Source of the DNA: Ochrobactrum teleogrylli
GTDB lineage: Bacteria; Pseudomonadota; Alphaproteobacteria; Rhizobiales; Rhizobiaceae
Assembly: GCF_006376685.1 (NCBI RefSeq)
Contig: NZ_VEWL01000010.1
Coordinates: 1-64,000, forward strand
Direction of reading: 5' to 3'
Length of the DNA stretch: 64,000 nt
The stretch's first letter is position 1, and every line of letters begins with the position of its first letter. The notes under the pieces are model-generated. The model did no database searches. It saw nothing but the letters and a program-made list of their open reading frames with translations, and had not been told where the DNA came from. Position numbers and translations under genes: made by a program. This document shows, in pieces, positions 29,547 through 44,623 of this stretch.

Positions 29547-30665
29547 ATGAAGAAGTATCTTTTTTCGGGCGTGGCTCTTGCTGCTGTGATGGCTTTTGGT
29601 GGCTCTGCATGGGCTGATGTACTTCTGGGCATCGGTGCGCCGCTGACCGGCCCGAATGCCGTTTACGGTGCGCAGATCCAGAAAGGCGCCGAAGCTGCTA
29701 TCAAGGAAATCAACGATGCCGGCGGCATCAACGGCGAGAAGATCGCAATCACACTCGGCGACGACGTTTCGGATCCGAAGCAGGGCATTTCGGTGGCTAA
29801 CAAATTCGCTGCCGATGGCGTCAAATATGTTGTCGGTCACTTCAACTCGGGCGTTTCGATTCCGGCTTCGGAAGTTTATGCCGAAAACGGCATTCTCGAA
29901 ATTTCGCCTGCTGCAACTAACCCGGTCTATACCGAGCGCCAACTGTGGAACACGTTCCGTACCTGCGGCCGTGACGACCAGCAGGGTATCGTTGCCGGTC
30001 AGTACATTTTCGACAACTTCAAGGACGGAAAGATCGCCGTCATTCACGACAAGACCCCTTATGGTCAGGGTCTTGCCGATGAAACCAAGAAGAAGCTCAA
30101 TGAACTCGGCACCAAGGAAGCCCTTTATGAAGGCGTGAACGTCGGCGAAAAGGACTTCTCGGCGCTGATCGCCAAGCTCAAGCAAGCTGGCGTGACGGTC
30201 GTCTATTGGGGTGGCCTGCATCCGGAAGCTGGTCTGATCATCCGTCAGATGGCTGACCAGGGCCTCAAGGCCCAGTTCATCTCGGGCGACGGTATCGTGT
30301 CGAACGAACTGGCTTCGATTGCTGGCGACGCTGTTGCCGGTACGTTGAACACCTTCGGCCCGGATCCGCGCAACAACCCGGACAACGCCGACCTCGTCAA
30401 GAAGTTCCGCGACGCTGGTTTCGAGCCGGAAGCCTACACGCTTTATTCCTATGCGGCTGTTCAGTCGCTCGCTCAGGCCGCCAAGGCCGCGGGCAGCAAC
30501 GACCCGCAGGAAGTTGCCAAGGCGCTGAAGGAAAAGGGCCCGTTCAAGACCGTGCTCGGCGATATTTCCTATGACGAAAAGGGCGATCCGAAGCTCCCGG
30601 GCTACGTCATGTACAAGTGGGAAAAGGGCGCTGACGGGAAATACACCTACATTCAGCAGAAGTAA
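29547..30665 (+). CDS. livJ: Branched-chain amino acid binding protein, copy 1
   Basis: A 372-residue periplasmic binding protein with a signal peptide ([20 protein letters not shown], cleavage after AWA at about 23) and a two-lobe type I periplasmic fold. Mature protein starts [23 protein letters not shown] lies 9 nt before the chosen ATG; an upstream ATG at 29532 is not favoured. It has its own promoter and terminator and would deliver Leu/Ile/Val or a related amino acid to LivHMGF. A close paralogue follows. Confidence 0.94.
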   Translation: MKKYLFSGVALAAVMAFGGSAWADVLLGIGAPLTGPNAVYGAQIQKGAEAAIKEINDAGGINGEKIAITLGDDVSDPKQGISVANKFAADGVKYVVGHFNSGVSIPASEVYAENGILEISPAATNPVYTERQLWNTFRTCGRDDQQGIVAGQYIFDNFKDGKIAVIHDKTPYGQGLADETKKKLNELGTKEALYEGVNVGEKDFSALIAKLKQAGVTVVYWGGLHPEAGLIIRQMADQGLKAQFISGDGIVSNELASIAGDAVAGTLNTFGPDPRNNPDNADLVKKFRDAGFEPEAYTLYSYAAVQSLAQAAKAAGSNDPQEVAKALKEKGPFKTVLGDISYDEKGDPKLPGYVMYKWEKGADGKYTYIQQK

Positions 30666-30692
30666 AAACGCATTATTATTGCGTCAATGGAG

Positions 30693-30721
30693 AATGCCCG
30701 GTCATCGTGCCGGGCATTTTT
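30693..30721 (+). terminator. Terminator of binding-protein gene 1
   Basis: AATGCCCGG (30693-30701) pairs with CCGGGCATT (30710-30718), then TTTCTTTT. The same stem sequence ends the second copy. Confidence 0.9.
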
Positions 30722-30880
30722 CTTTTGTTTGCTAATATAAAATCTTAAAAAACAGAATGGTCTGATTGAGCGCGTTGATCTTGAGGGGGGCAATGCGCGC
30801 GCAATTTTCTGTAAAAAATGTATTTAAAAACAGTGTATTATAACATTTCCGATACTCGACCTATTGTTGAATGACCTCCG

Positions 30881-30898
30881 TCGCATGACCTCATGCGA
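30881..30898. promoter_or_regulatory. Palindrome in the leader of binding-protein gene 2
   Basis: TCGCATGA-CC-TCATGCGA, 8-bp perfect arms, lies in the 490-bp spacer between the two binding-protein genes. AT-rich sequence with a TATTAT-like box lies just upstream (about 30835). Operator or RNA hairpin; unassigned. Confidence 0.4.
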
Positions 30899-31022
30899 AA
30901 AACGCCGAAAGTTGAGGATTTCTACGCTTTACTTTTACGTCTCTGCGATTTTACCTAGCAAGGTGATTTTGCGTAGTGTGATTCTCTACGTTTAATCTCG
31001 CCTTCTGGGGAGGAGGCCGGTC

Positions 31023-31082
31023 ATGCGGGCGGAGGTGCTTCATTTTCCCCCAAACTGCACCCGAAACGGGAATGCGGAATAG
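31023..31082 (+). CDS. Putative 19-residue leader peptide before livJ copy 2
   Basis: An ATG at 31023 has an exceptional ribosome binding site, GGGGAGGAGG (31007-31016), 6 nt upstream. It opens a 19-codon frame (MRAEVLHFPPNCTRNGNAE) ending in TAG at 31080-31082, 73 nt before the livJ copy 2 start. There is no run of Leu, Ile or Val codons, so a classical attenuator is not evident, but the Pro-Pro pair could slow ribosomes. Too short to trust on sequence alone. Confidence 0.35.
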   Translation: MRAEVLHFPPNCTRNGNAE

Positions 31083-31155
31083 CCGGTTTCTTTCGACATA
31101 AAGAGACAGGGCAGTGCCGGTTCAGTTGGCAACGCTCGAAGTGGGAGTAATCGAA

Positions 31156-32271
31156 ATGAAGAAGTCTTTGTTCTGCGGCGTTTGCCTTTCGGCTCTGGTC
31201 GCTTTTGGCGGCGCAGCCTTTGCCGATGTGATGGTCGGTGTTGGCGCGCCTTTGACCGGCAGTCAGGCCGCATTCGGCGAGCAGATCAAGCGTGGTGTTG
31301 AAGCTGCTGTCGCGGAAGCCAATGCCAAGGGCGGCATGAATGGCGAAAAGATCAGCATCGTTTATGGTGATGATGCCGCTGATCCGAAGCAGGGCATTTC
31401 GGTTGCAAACAAGTTCGTTGGCGATGGTGTGCAGTTTGTCATCGGCCACTTCAATTCCGGCGTCAGCATTCCGACCTCAGATATCTATGCCGAAAACGGC
31501 GTGCTGATGATCGCACCGGGCACCACCAACCCGACCTTTACCGAGCGTGAACTGTGGAACACCTTCCGCACCTGCCGTCGTGACGACCAGCAAGGCATCG
31601 TCGCCGGAAAATACATGGCCGACCATTACAAGGATGGCAAGGTTGCGATCCTGCACGACAAGACGCCTTACGGTCAGGGCCTTGCCGACGAGACCAAGAA
31701 GTCGCTCAACGAGAACGGCATGAAGGAAACGCTTTATGAAGGCGTGAATCAGGGCGACAAGGATTTCTCGGCGCTGATTTCCAAGATGAAGGCCGCAGGC
31801 ATTACCGCTGTCTATTGGGGCGGTATGCATCCGGAAGCCGGTCTTCTGATCCGCCAGATGGCCGATCAGGGCCTCAAGGCGCAGTTCATTTCGGGTGACG
31901 GTATCGTTTCCAACGAACTGGCTTCGATTGCGGGCGATGCGGTGGCTGGCGTCATGAACACTTTTGGCCCGGACCCGCGCGACGACAAGGCGAATGCAGA
32001 CCTGATCAAGGCTTTCCGCGACAAGGGTTTTGAGCCGGAAGCCTATACTTTCTATGCCTATGCCGGTGTGCAGTCACTGGTCAGCGCCGCCAATGCAGCA
32101 GGCAGCAACGATCCGCAGGAAGTTGCGACGGCGATGAAGGACAAGGGGCCGTTCAAGACCGTGCTGGGTGAAATCTCCTTCGACAAGAAGGGTGATCCAA
32201 GCCTGTCGCCTTACGTCATGTTTGAATGGCGGAAGGGTGAAGACGGCAAGTATAATTACTTCCAGAAGTAA
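31156..32271 (+). CDS. livJ: Branched-chain amino acid binding protein, copy 2
   Basis: A 371-residue paralogue of copy 1, clearly from gene duplication: long identical blocks such as [22 protein letters not shown] and [20 protein letters not shown]. It has a signal peptide ([20 protein letters not shown], cleavage near AFA-DV). GGGAG lies 9 nt before the ATG. It differs from copy 1 by a much longer leader with its own palindrome and possible leader peptide, suggesting separate control and perhaps a different ligand preference. Confidence 0.94.
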   Translation: MKKSLFCGVCLSALVAFGGAAFADVMVGVGAPLTGSQAAFGEQIKRGVEAAVAEANAKGGMNGEKISIVYGDDAADPKQGISVANKFVGDGVQFVIGHFNSGVSIPTSDIYAENGVLMIAPGTTNPTFTERELWNTFRTCRRDDQQGIVAGKYMADHYKDGKVAILHDKTPYGQGLADETKKSLNENGMKETLYEGVNQGDKDFSALISKMKAAGITAVYWGGMHPEAGLLIRQMADQGLKAQFISGDGIVSNELASIAGDAVAGVMNTFGPDPRDDKANADLIKAFRDKGFEPEAYTFYAYAGVQSLVSAANAAGSNDPQEVATAMKDKGPFKTVLGEISFDKKGDPSLSPYVMFEWRKGEDGKYNYFQK

Positions 32272-32314
32272 TTCTGCCTGATATATTGGCATAAATTGCT
32301 ATAAAATTAATCAG

Positions 32315-32345
32315 AATGCCCGGCTTTTAGCCGGGCATTTTGTTT
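32315..32345 (+). terminator. Terminator of binding-protein gene 2
   Basis: AATGCCCGGC (32315-32324), TTTTA loop, GCCGGGCATT (32330-32339), then TTGTTTTT. Confidence 0.9.
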
Positions 32346-32434
32346 TTAATTGGTGGTTGCACAGTTTGTTTGCGCTTGATCATATTGCAAGGTAAGCAAT
32401 GGCGCCTTCGTCTTTGCAGTTAGGGAGATCTGCC

Positions 32435-35896
<3,462 letters not shown>

Positions 35897-35942
35897 TTCT
35901 TGGTTCAACGGAAGCGGGGCGATTTGGGGTCGCAGTACCCGA

Positions 35943-36054
35943 CGCCTCCTTTTCCCTCATCCTGAGGAGCCGTTGAAAACGGCGTCTCGAAGGGCGAGGG
36001 AAATGCACGGCGCCTGCCCTCGTCCTTCGACAGGCTCAGGATGAGGGGGAGGCG
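35943..36054. repeat. Large palindromic intergenic repeat after pyc
   Basis: The arms CCCTCATCCTGAG (35954-35966) and CTCAGGATGAGGG (36035-36047) are perfect inverted repeats, extended outward by GCCTCC/GGAGGC. Inside is a second pair (GGCGTCTCGAAGGGCGAGGG against CCCTCGTCCTTCGA). This is the widespread ctcatcctgaggag/cgtccttcgacaggctcagg repeat known from many alphaproteobacteria. Confidence 0.8.
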
Positions 36055-36110
36055 TAGCGCCCGTCAGACCGAACGGTCGCTTTCGCAGCAATGAAACCAT
36101 CGGAAATCCC

Positions 36111-36145
36111 ATGCCGCGCCTGTCAAAAGGCGCGGCATTTTGTTT
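36111..36145 (+). terminator. Terminator downstream of pyc
   Basis: ATGCCGCGCC (36111-36120), 8-nt loop, GGCGCGGCAT (36129-36138), then TTTTGTTT. Confidence 0.85.
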
Positions 36146-36171
36146 GCGCTTGCAGTATGTGCAAATTCTGC

Positions 36172-36202
36172 TATGCATGTTTGTGCCGATTTATGCATGT
36201 TT
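36172..36202. promoter_or_regulatory. Direct-repeat operator candidate upstream of the DeoR gene
   Basis: TATGCATGTTT occurs at 36172-36182 and again at 36192-36202, 20 bp apart (two helical turns, same face). It ends 20 bp before the DeoR start. Autoregulation is likely by analogy with DeoR/GlpR proteins that bind direct repeats. Confidence 0.5.
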
Positions 36203-36222
36203 ATGCTTGTTGGGAGAATTAA

Positions 36223-37008
36223 GTGGCGACGGAGCTTTTGCTTCACGAAAGACAGGCGCGTATTCAGGACCTGTTGCAGCAGTCGGGTCGCGTGCTGGCG
36301 ACGGAGTTGGCTGAGAGCTTTGGCGTGTCGGAAGACACGATCCGCCGCGATCTGCGTGATATGGCGGCTGCCGGTCTCTGCAAGCGTGTTTACGGCGGCG
36401 CTCTGAAAGCTGCACCGTCATCGCTGTCGCTGGCCGAGCGCGACGGGGAACGCACGGCGGCCAAGGCGGCGCTGGCGGGTGTGCTGCTTGGTCTGATTGA
36501 GCCGGGCATGACGGTGTTTCTGGACGCGTCCTCGGTCAACACGGCATTGTCGCGGCTTCTGGTGGAACGCGGCGAGGCGCTCACAGTTGTTACCAATACG
36601 CCGTCGATTGCGGCTATTTTGCTTCAGTCGTCGAAAATAGAGGTGATCACGATCGGCGGGCCGATTGATCGCCGTGTCAGTGCGGCGGTGGGCGCGCGGG
36701 CCTTGCGCGATGCGGAAACAGTGCGTCCTGATCTGTGCGTGCTGGGTGCCTGCGGCGTTGCGGCGGAAATCGGCGTTACGGCTCTTTTTCTGGACGATGC
36801 CGAGTTCAAGCGCACCATTGCCAGCCGCAGCCGGTCTGTCGTACTGGCAATCACCAATGACAAGCTTGGCACTGTTGCAGCGCATGATGTCGTCTCGCTG
36901 GATGATATTGGTGTCATGGCTGTTGAACAGGATGCCGATGAGAAATTGCTCGCGCCTTTTGTGGCGGCGGGCGTGAATATATTACGCGCGGCAACAGGCC
37001 GTGGCTGA
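36223..37008 (+). CDS. DeoR/GlpR family transcriptional regulator
   Basis: 261 residues: an N-terminal helix-turn-helix (about 5-60, with the DeoR signature RIQDLLQQSGRVLATELAESF and SEDTIRRDLRDM), then a sugar-phosphate-isomerase-like sensor domain (DASSVNTALSRLL, VVTNTPSIAAILL). The start is a GTG at 36223 with GGGAGA upstream. It is followed at once by an MFS transporter gene, so it probably controls uptake or efflux of a sugar-related compound. The ligand is unknown. Confidence 0.9.
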   Translation: MATELLLHERQARIQDLLQQSGRVLATELAESFGVSEDTIRRDLRDMAAAGLCKRVYGGALKAAPSSLSLAERDGERTAAKAALAGVLLGLIEPGMTVFLDASSVNTALSRLLVERGEALTVVTNTPSIAAILLQSSKIEVITIGGPIDRRVSAAVGARALRDAETVRPDLCVLGACGVAAEIGVTALFLDDAEFKRTIASRSRSVVLAITNDKLGTVAAHDVVSLDDIGVMAVEQDADEKLLAPFVAAGVNILRAATGRG

Positions 37009-37015
37009 GGGACAT

Positions 37016-38206
37016 ATGGAACAGGTTTCCGGACGGGAAGATACCGCGCCGTCGCGCGCGCCGATGATCACCAAAGAGCGTGTCGCTGTCGCGCTGCTCT
37101 TTCTGGCTAACGGCTATATTTTTGGCGGCTGGGCTCCGAAAATTCCAGAATTCGCCGCACGCCTTGGGCTGGATAGCGCAGGCATGGGGCTGATGATCCT
37201 CGTCTTCGGCGTCGGCTCGCTGGCCATGATGCCGGTGGCAGGCGCCTTGTCGGCGCAGCGCGGTTCCGGCGCGGTGGTGCGTATTTTCGCGCTGGCCTTT
37301 ATTCCGGCGCTACTGATCATCGCTCTGGTGCCCAATGTGGTCACAGCGGTCATCGTGATGTTTTATTTCGGTGGCACCATGGCTGCGATGGATGTGGCGA
37401 TGAATGCCAATGCGGTCGCCGTGGAAAAATCCATGCGCCGCGCCATCATGTCGTCCTGTCATGCATTCTGGAGCCTCGGCGGGCTTATCGGCGCAGCGAC
37501 AGGCGGCTTTCTCATCACGCAGTTCGGCTCGACTGTTCATGCGCTGGTCGCGACCATCGCTGCGGCGATAATGATTGCTGTCGCGTGGCCATCGATCATT
37601 GCCGACAAGTTTCACCATCCAAGCGGCGAAAAGCAGAAGCTCACCCTGCCGCGCAATCCGCTGCCCTGGCTGGTGGGGGTGATGGCCCTGTTCTCGATGG
37701 TGCCGGAAGGCGCGATCATCGACTGGAGCGCTTATCACATGCGCCAGGATCTGGGCGCGTCGGTCACGCTCGCGGGTTTCGGCTTTGCGGCCTTCTCCTT
37801 TTCCATGGCGGTGATGCGCTTTGCGGGCGATCTGGTGCGCGACCGTTTCGGCGCGGTGCGCACGCTGCGCGCTTGCACGACGATTGCCATTATCGGCATG
37901 TTGATCGTCGGCTTTTCCACCGATCCCTATGTGTCGCTGGTCGGTTTCGCCATCTGCGGCATCGGCATTTCCAACATGGTGCCGATTGCCTTTTCGATGG
38001 CCGGAAACATACCGGGCGTGAATCCGAGCGTCGGCCTGTCGATTGCCACCACGCTTGGCTATTCCGGCATGTTGGTGGCGCCGTCGCTGATCGGCTTTGT
38101 TGCCAAACATAGCGGTTTCGGCGTGGTGTTTATCGCGCTGCCAGTCCTGCTTCTTGTTGTGCTGGCCTTTTCCAGCCTCGCCCGCTACGCCGACCAGAAG
38201 CATTAG
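37016..38206 (+). CDS. MFS transporter, YbjJ-like
   Basis: A 396-residue major facilitator with about 12 membrane segments. It shows the GYIFGGWAPKIPEFAARLGL opening and the DVAMNANAVAVE segment typical of YbjJ-type proteins (sugar/sugar-acid-like MFS). I took the ATG at 37016 with GAGG at 37007-37010. A GTG at 37001 would overlap the regulator by 8 nt. It forms an operon with the DeoR gene. Substrate unknown. Confidence 0.85.
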   Translation: MEQVSGREDTAPSRAPMITKERVAVALLFLANGYIFGGWAPKIPEFAARLGLDSAGMGLMILVFGVGSLAMMPVAGALSAQRGSGAVVRIFALAFIPALLIIALVPNVVTAVIVMFYFGGTMAAMDVAMNANAVAVEKSMRRAIMSSCHAFWSLGGLIGAATGGFLITQFGSTVHALVATIAAAIMIAVAWPSIIADKFHHPSGEKQKLTLPRNPLPWLVGVMALFSMVPEGAIIDWSAYHMRQDLGASVTLAGFGFAAFSFSMAVMRFAGDLVRDRFGAVRTLRACTTIAIIGMLIVGFSTDPYVSLVGFAICGIGISNMVPIAFSMAGNIPGVNPSVGLSIATTLGYSGMLVAPSLIGFVAKHSGFGVVFIALPVLLLVVLAFSSLARYADQKH

Positions 38207-38207
38207 T

Positions 38208-38263
38208 CTCTATTTTTACGCATTATCCAGCGCAAAACCGCTTCGCACTTTTGCTGGAAATGC
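38208..38263. repeat. Intergenic hairpin repeat between convergent genes
   Basis: This 56-bp element fills the whole gap between the MFS and bdhA stop codons. Arms GCATT-a-TCCA and TGGA-AATGC with inner GCAAAA/TTTTGC give a long stem-loop. Its reverse complement matches the outer parts of 20837-20927. It probably doubles as a bidirectional terminator. Confidence 0.7.
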
Positions 38264-38266
38264 TTT

Positions 38267-39058
38267 TTATTCCGCGGTCCAGCCGCCTTCGACCGGCAAG
38301 GCCGCGCCATTGATCTGCGCAGCGGCATCGGTGGCGAGAAAGGCGGCAAGCGCTCCGATCTGCGCGGTGGTGACGAATTCCTTCGTCGGCTGTTTATCGA
38401 GCATCACTTCGCGGATCACCGTTTCACGATCCATGTTGTGCGCTTTCATCTGATCGGGAATCTGCGCCTCCACAAGCGGCGTCAGCACATAGCCGGGACA
38501 GATGGAATTGGCGGTGATCTTCGCGGTCGCCAGTTCCAGCGCCAATGTCTTGGTAAAGCCGACAATGCCATGCTTGGCCGCAACATAGGCCGACTTGAAC
38601 GGCGAGGCGACCAGTCCGTGGGCGGATGCAATATTGATGATGCGTCCCCAGCCGCTCGCGCGCATATGCGGAATGGCGGCGGCGGATGTATGGAAGGCGG
38701 AGGTCAGGTTGATCGCGATGATGCGGTCCCACTGCTCGGTCGGGAATTCTTCCACCGGCGCGACATGCTGGATGCCCGCATTGTTGACCAGAATATCGGC
38801 GCTGCCGAAAGCCTTGACGCTATCGGCGATCAGCTTGCGGCAGTCGTCGCCCTTCGACATATCGGCTGCGATATAGACCACGCTTGCGCCATGTTCCTCG
38901 CCCAGCATGCGGGCAAGCGCATGATCTTCGTCGCGGTCGGTGAAGGAATTGATCACAACGTTGTGTCCCGCAGCCGCCAATGCGTGGGCGATGCCAAGGC
39001 CGATCCCTGAATTGGAGCCGGTGACAATAGCGGTTTTGCGGGCAGTTGCGTCGGTCAT
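38267..39058 (-). CDS. bdhA: 3-Hydroxybutyrate dehydrogenase
   Basis: A 263-residue short-chain dehydrogenase interconverting (R)-3-hydroxybutyrate and acetoacetate with NAD. The glycine motif TGSNSGIG (about residues 13-20), NNAG, the catalytic serine in NIASAHG and YxxxK in SAYVAAKHG are visible. The HGLVASPFKSAYVAAKHGI block and the C-terminal INGAALPVEGGWTAE fit BdhA closely. I chose the ATG at 39058, which matches the family N-terminus; the frame extends 16 codons upstream. Confidence 0.9.
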   Translation of the reverse strand: MTDATARKTAIVTGSNSGIGLGIAHALAAAGHNVVINSFTDRDEDHALARMLGEEHGASVVYIAADMSKGDDCRKLIADSVKAFGSADILVNNAGIQHVAPVEEFPTEQWDRIIAINLTSAFHTSAAAIPHMRASGWGRIINIASAHGLVASPFKSAYVAAKHGIVGFTKTLALELATAKITANSICPGYVLTPLVEAQIPDQMKAHNMDRETVIREVMLDKQPTKEFVTTAQIGALAAFLATDAAAQINGAALPVEGGWTAE

Positions 39059-39161
39059 GGTCTGGCATCCTCGTTTATGATGGCGCGCATAATGAGAGGG
39101 CGACAATGCGTCGGCAAGTGATTATATAGATCGAAATCCTTATAAGTGCAGACCCAGTTAA

Positions 39162-41692
<2,531 letters not shown>

Positions 41693-41723
41693 GATGAACT
41701 CCAGCAATTTTGGTTTTACTATG

Positions 41724-41753
41724 AAACCATTTTGTTTTTAGCCAAATAGGTTT
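41724..41753. promoter_or_regulatory. Inverted-repeat operator between the MFS and HxlR genes
   Basis: AAACC-N2-TTTG (41724-41734) and CAAA-N2-GGTTT (41743-41753) are perfect mirror half-sites. An outer pair CAATTTTGGTTT (41705-41716) and AACCAAATTG (41762-41771) repeats the same motif. The placement in the divergent promoter suits HxlR control of both genes. Confidence 0.55.
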
Positions 41754-41786
41754 TATATTGCAACCAAATTGAATGGATGGAGTGAG

Positions 41787-42245
41787 ATGGTTCGCAAGAA
41801 GAGCCTGAAAGGCGACTATTGCCCCAGTGCGCGGGCGCTGGACGTGATTGGTGACTGGTGGTCGCTGCTGATCGTGCGTGAGGCGTTTGACGATGTGACG
41901 CGCTTCAGTGCCTTTCAGAAGAATCTGGGCATTGCGCGCAATATTCTGGCCGAGCGTCTGCGCAAGCTGACGGGCGAGGGCATTCTGGAAAGCGTGCCTG
42001 ATCCCAATGGCGGCGCACATCAGGAATATCGGTTGACTGCGAAAGGGCGCGATCTTCTGCCAGTGGTCGTCGCGTTACGGCAATGGGGCGAGAAGCATCT
42101 GTTTACGCCGGAGGAGCCGCATTCACGGCTGGTGGACAGCGTGTCCGGTCACGACATCGCAAAGCTCGACGTGCGTGCACAGGACGGACGCGTACTTTCC
42201 GTCGATGATGTCGTTCTGATCAAGGTTCGAGAGGACGATCTCTGA
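41787..42245 (+). CDS. HxlR family transcriptional regulator
   Basis: A 152-residue winged-helix protein. The HxlR signature is clear: CPSARALDVIGDWWSLLIVR at residues 12-31, then FSAFQKNLGIARNILAERLR. The conserved early cysteine (C12), used for redox or electrophile sensing in some relatives, is present. TGGAG precedes the ATG. It ends 3 bp from the convergent ispA stop. Confidence 0.92.
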   Translation: MVRKKSLKGDYCPSARALDVIGDWWSLLIVREAFDDVTRFSAFQKNLGIARNILAERLRKLTGEGILESVPDPNGGAHQEYRLTAKGRDLLPVVVALRQWGEKHLFTPEEPHSRLVDSVSGHDIAKLDVRAQDGRVLSVDDVVLIKVREDDL

Positions 42246-42248
42246 GTA

Positions 42249-43163
42249 TCAGCTCTGGCGTTCAGCGATGAAGCGCGCGGCCTGCTTGAGAATATCGGCA
42301 TCCTTGCCGAACGGCGCGAGCAGGCTTTCCGCCTGGGCGACGAGGCCGGACAATTGCTTGCGCGTCCAGTCGATGCCATGCAACGCCACAAGCGTGGCCT
42401 TGCCAGCAGCCGCATCCTTGCCCGTTGCCTTGCCCATTGCAGCGGCGTCTGCCGTCACGTCCAGAAGGTCGTCGGCAAGCTGGAAGGCGAGACCAATGGC
42501 CGAACCGAATTCCGCCATGCGTTCGCGATCTTCGCGGGAGGCGTCGGCGATGATGGCTCCTGCTTCGCAGGCAAAGCGGATCAGCGCGCCGGTCTTCATC
42601 GCCTGAAGCGTGATGATACCGGCTTCGTCTGGCTTTTTTGTCTCGGCCATCAGATCGAGGGCCTGCCCGCCCGCCATTCCGCCAAGGCCGGAAGCGCGGG
42701 CAAGGGCGGAAACCAGTTTTACGCGCACGGAGGAATCGAGATCGGTCTCGTCAGCGGCAATAATGTCGAAGGCGTAGGTGAGGAGGCTGTCGCCCGCGAG
42801 AATCGCAGCCGCTTCATCAAACGCCTTATGCACTGTCGGCTGGCCGCGGCGCAGATCATCGTCGTCCATGGCCGGAAGATCATCGTGGACAAGCGAATAG
42901 CAGTGGATGCATTCCAGTGCAGCCGCGACCCGCAAGACGGCATCGCCGCTCTTGCCGAATAGTGCAGCACTTTCCACAACCAGGAACGGACGCAGTCTTT
43001 TGCCGCCATTCAGCACACCGTGACGCATGGCCGCGATCAGCCGTTCCGGTCGGGCGATCTCGCCGGTGCGCAGGCGCTCGTCAAGAAGCCCAATCAGCGT
43101 CGTCTCTACTTCGTGGGCGCGACGGTTGAGGGCATCGGTGAATTCGACAGTCACATTTTCCAT
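42249..43163 (-). CDS. ispA: Polyprenyl (farnesyl/geranylgeranyl) diphosphate synthase
   Basis: A 304-residue short-chain prenyltransferase joining IPP to allylic diphosphates. The first Asp-rich motif DDLPAMDDDDLRRG (from residue 94) and the second DDLLD motif are intact. GGKRLRP and the LALE-like helices fit IspA. The exact product length (C15 or C20) cannot be told from sequence alone. I chose the ATG at 43163 (MENVTVEF); 43175 is also possible. Confidence 0.92.
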   Translation of the reverse strand: MENVTVEFTDALNRRAHEVETTLIGLLDERLRTGEIARPERLIAAMRHGVLNGGKRLRPFLVVESAALFGKSGDAVLRVAAALECIHCYSLVHDDLPAMDDDDLRRGQPTVHKAFDEAAAILAGDSLLTYAFDIIAADETDLDSSVRVKLVSALARASGLGGMAGGQALDLMAETKKPDEAGIITLQAMKTGALIRFACEAGAIIADASREDRERMAEFGSAIGLAFQLADDLLDVTADAAAMGKATGKDAAAGKATLVALHGIDWTRKQLSGLVAQAESLLAPFGKDADILKQAARFIAERQS

Positions 43164-43308
43164 GATGATCGGCATGGACGAAAGCGCTAATTTGGTCAAC
43201 TGGGCATATCGATCAGCACAGGCTTTTTCATCAGACGGTCATCAAACGTTGTGTTTCCAGCTTGTTTCCAACGCAGGATTATGGAATCGGGTTCTATATT
43301 ATTAAAGA

Positions 43309-44070
43309 ATGGTTTATGTCGCTGGGGGAGTACATCAGGCGGTGGACGTGGCCAAAATCATCATCAAGAGCAAAAACGGGCGCAATTACCTGGCTGATCC
43401 CGTGTGGGGGCGCCGGATTGTTCTCGCCTTCCGCTTTCTGGTGGTGCTGGCGGTGTTGCCCCTGTTTCTCCTGCTTGTCTATTCGGTTCCCTTCGTGCGC
43501 CCGGTCTCGATGCTGATGGTGAAGGACTATGTCCTGTTGCAGGATGTAGACCGGCGATGGGTGAGCATCGACGATATTTCCCCGCATTTGATCAATTCGG
43601 TCATGATGGCGGAAGACGGTCAGTTTTGCAGCCATGGCGGCGTGGACTGGCATCAACTGAGCATCGTGCTGGATGATGAGGGCGGCCCAAGCCGGGGTGC
43701 TTCCACCATCACGATGCAGACGGTGAAAAATCTCTTCCTGTGGAATGGACGCTCTTTCATTCGCAAGGGGCTGGAATTTCCGCTGGCGCTGGCCGCCGAT
43801 GCAATCCTGTCGAAGCGGCGCATCATGGAGATTTACCTGAATATCGCCGAATGGGGACCGGGCATTTATGGCATCGAAGCCGCCGCGCAGCATTATTTCA
43901 AGCGACCGGCGGCAAAGCTCAATGCGCAGCAGGCAGCCCTTCTCGCCGTGACGCTGCCCAATCCGGCGCTGCGCAATCCGGCCAAGCCGACCCGCAACAT
44001 GCAGCGCCTCGCACGGGTCGTTGCCGGTCGCGCGGTGCGCTCCGGCCCCTATGTGACCTGCGTACAATAA
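43309..44070 (+). CDS. mtgA: Monofunctional peptidoglycan transglycosylase
   Basis: A 253-residue glycosyltransferase family 51 enzyme that polymerises lipid II into glycan strands. One N-terminal membrane anchor is at about residues 37-60. The catalytic glutamate is E102 in [24 protein letters not shown] and [10 protein letters not shown] follow in the usual order. There is no transpeptidase domain. It is divergent from ispA and followed by rpmF after 150 bp. Confidence 0.93.
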   Translation: MVYVAGGVHQAVDVAKIIIKSKNGRNYLADPVWGRRIVLAFRFLVVLAVLPLFLLLVYSVPFVRPVSMLMVKDYVLLQDVDRRWVSIDDISPHLINSVMMAEDGQFCSHGGVDWHQLSIVLDDEGGPSRGASTITMQTVKNLFLWNGRSFIRKGLEFPLALAADAILSKRRIMEIYLNIAEWGPGIYGIEAAAQHYFKRPAAKLNAQQAALLAVTLPNPALRNPAKPTRNMQRLARVVAGRAVRSGPYVTCVQ

Positions 44071-44220
44071 ATGCCGGTCATGAAAAAAAGATCAGACTCT
44101 GGCTGGTCAAAGCCCGCAAGAGCGTGTATAGGCACCTGACTTTCCGGAATTTTGTCCGCTGTGACAGGCTCCACCGGGGCCGTGCCGGACGTTTATTGAC
44201 CGATCAGTGGAGCTGGATCC

Positions 44221-44400
44221 ATGGCAGTACCTAAAAGAAAAACGTCTCCGTCGAAGCGCGGCATGCGCCGTTCGGCTGACGCTCTGAAGGCCCCGACCTA
44301 TGTCGAGGACAAGAACTCGGGCGAACTTCGTCGTCCGCATCATATCGATCTGAAGAGCGGTATGTATCGCGGCCGTCAGGTCCTCGAAGCTAAGGAATAG
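44221..44400 (+). CDS. rpmF: Ribosomal protein L32
   Basis: A 59-residue protein, [20 protein letters not shown] onward, the standard L32 start. As in many alphaproteobacteria the zinc-binding cysteines are absent. A perfect AAAACGCCG-type terminator follows. Confidence 0.97.
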   Translation: MAVPKRKTSPSKRGMRRSADALKAPTYVEDKNSGELRRPHHIDLKSGMYRGRQVLEAKE

Positions 44401-44440
44401 GTCTGACGCTGCGGTTACCGCAGCTAGCAGACAGGTTTCA

Positions 44441-44482
44441 AAAACGCCGTTTCCGGGAAACCGGAAGCGGCGTTTTCTTTTA
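44441..44482 (+). terminator. rpmF terminator
   Basis: A 16-bp stem with one wobble pair (44441-44456 with 44461-44476) and GAAA loop, running into TTTTCTTTT. Confidence 0.93.
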
Positions 44483-44623
44483 TTATCTTTTGAAAAATTG
44501 CTGAGGTTTGTAATATAATTAATGTTTACTTTTACCTTTTGATGAAAAACAAAATTAGGCCTCATTTACGGTCAATATTATCGATCGTATTTTGTTTTTT
44601 TAATATATTTATTAGGTCATAAA

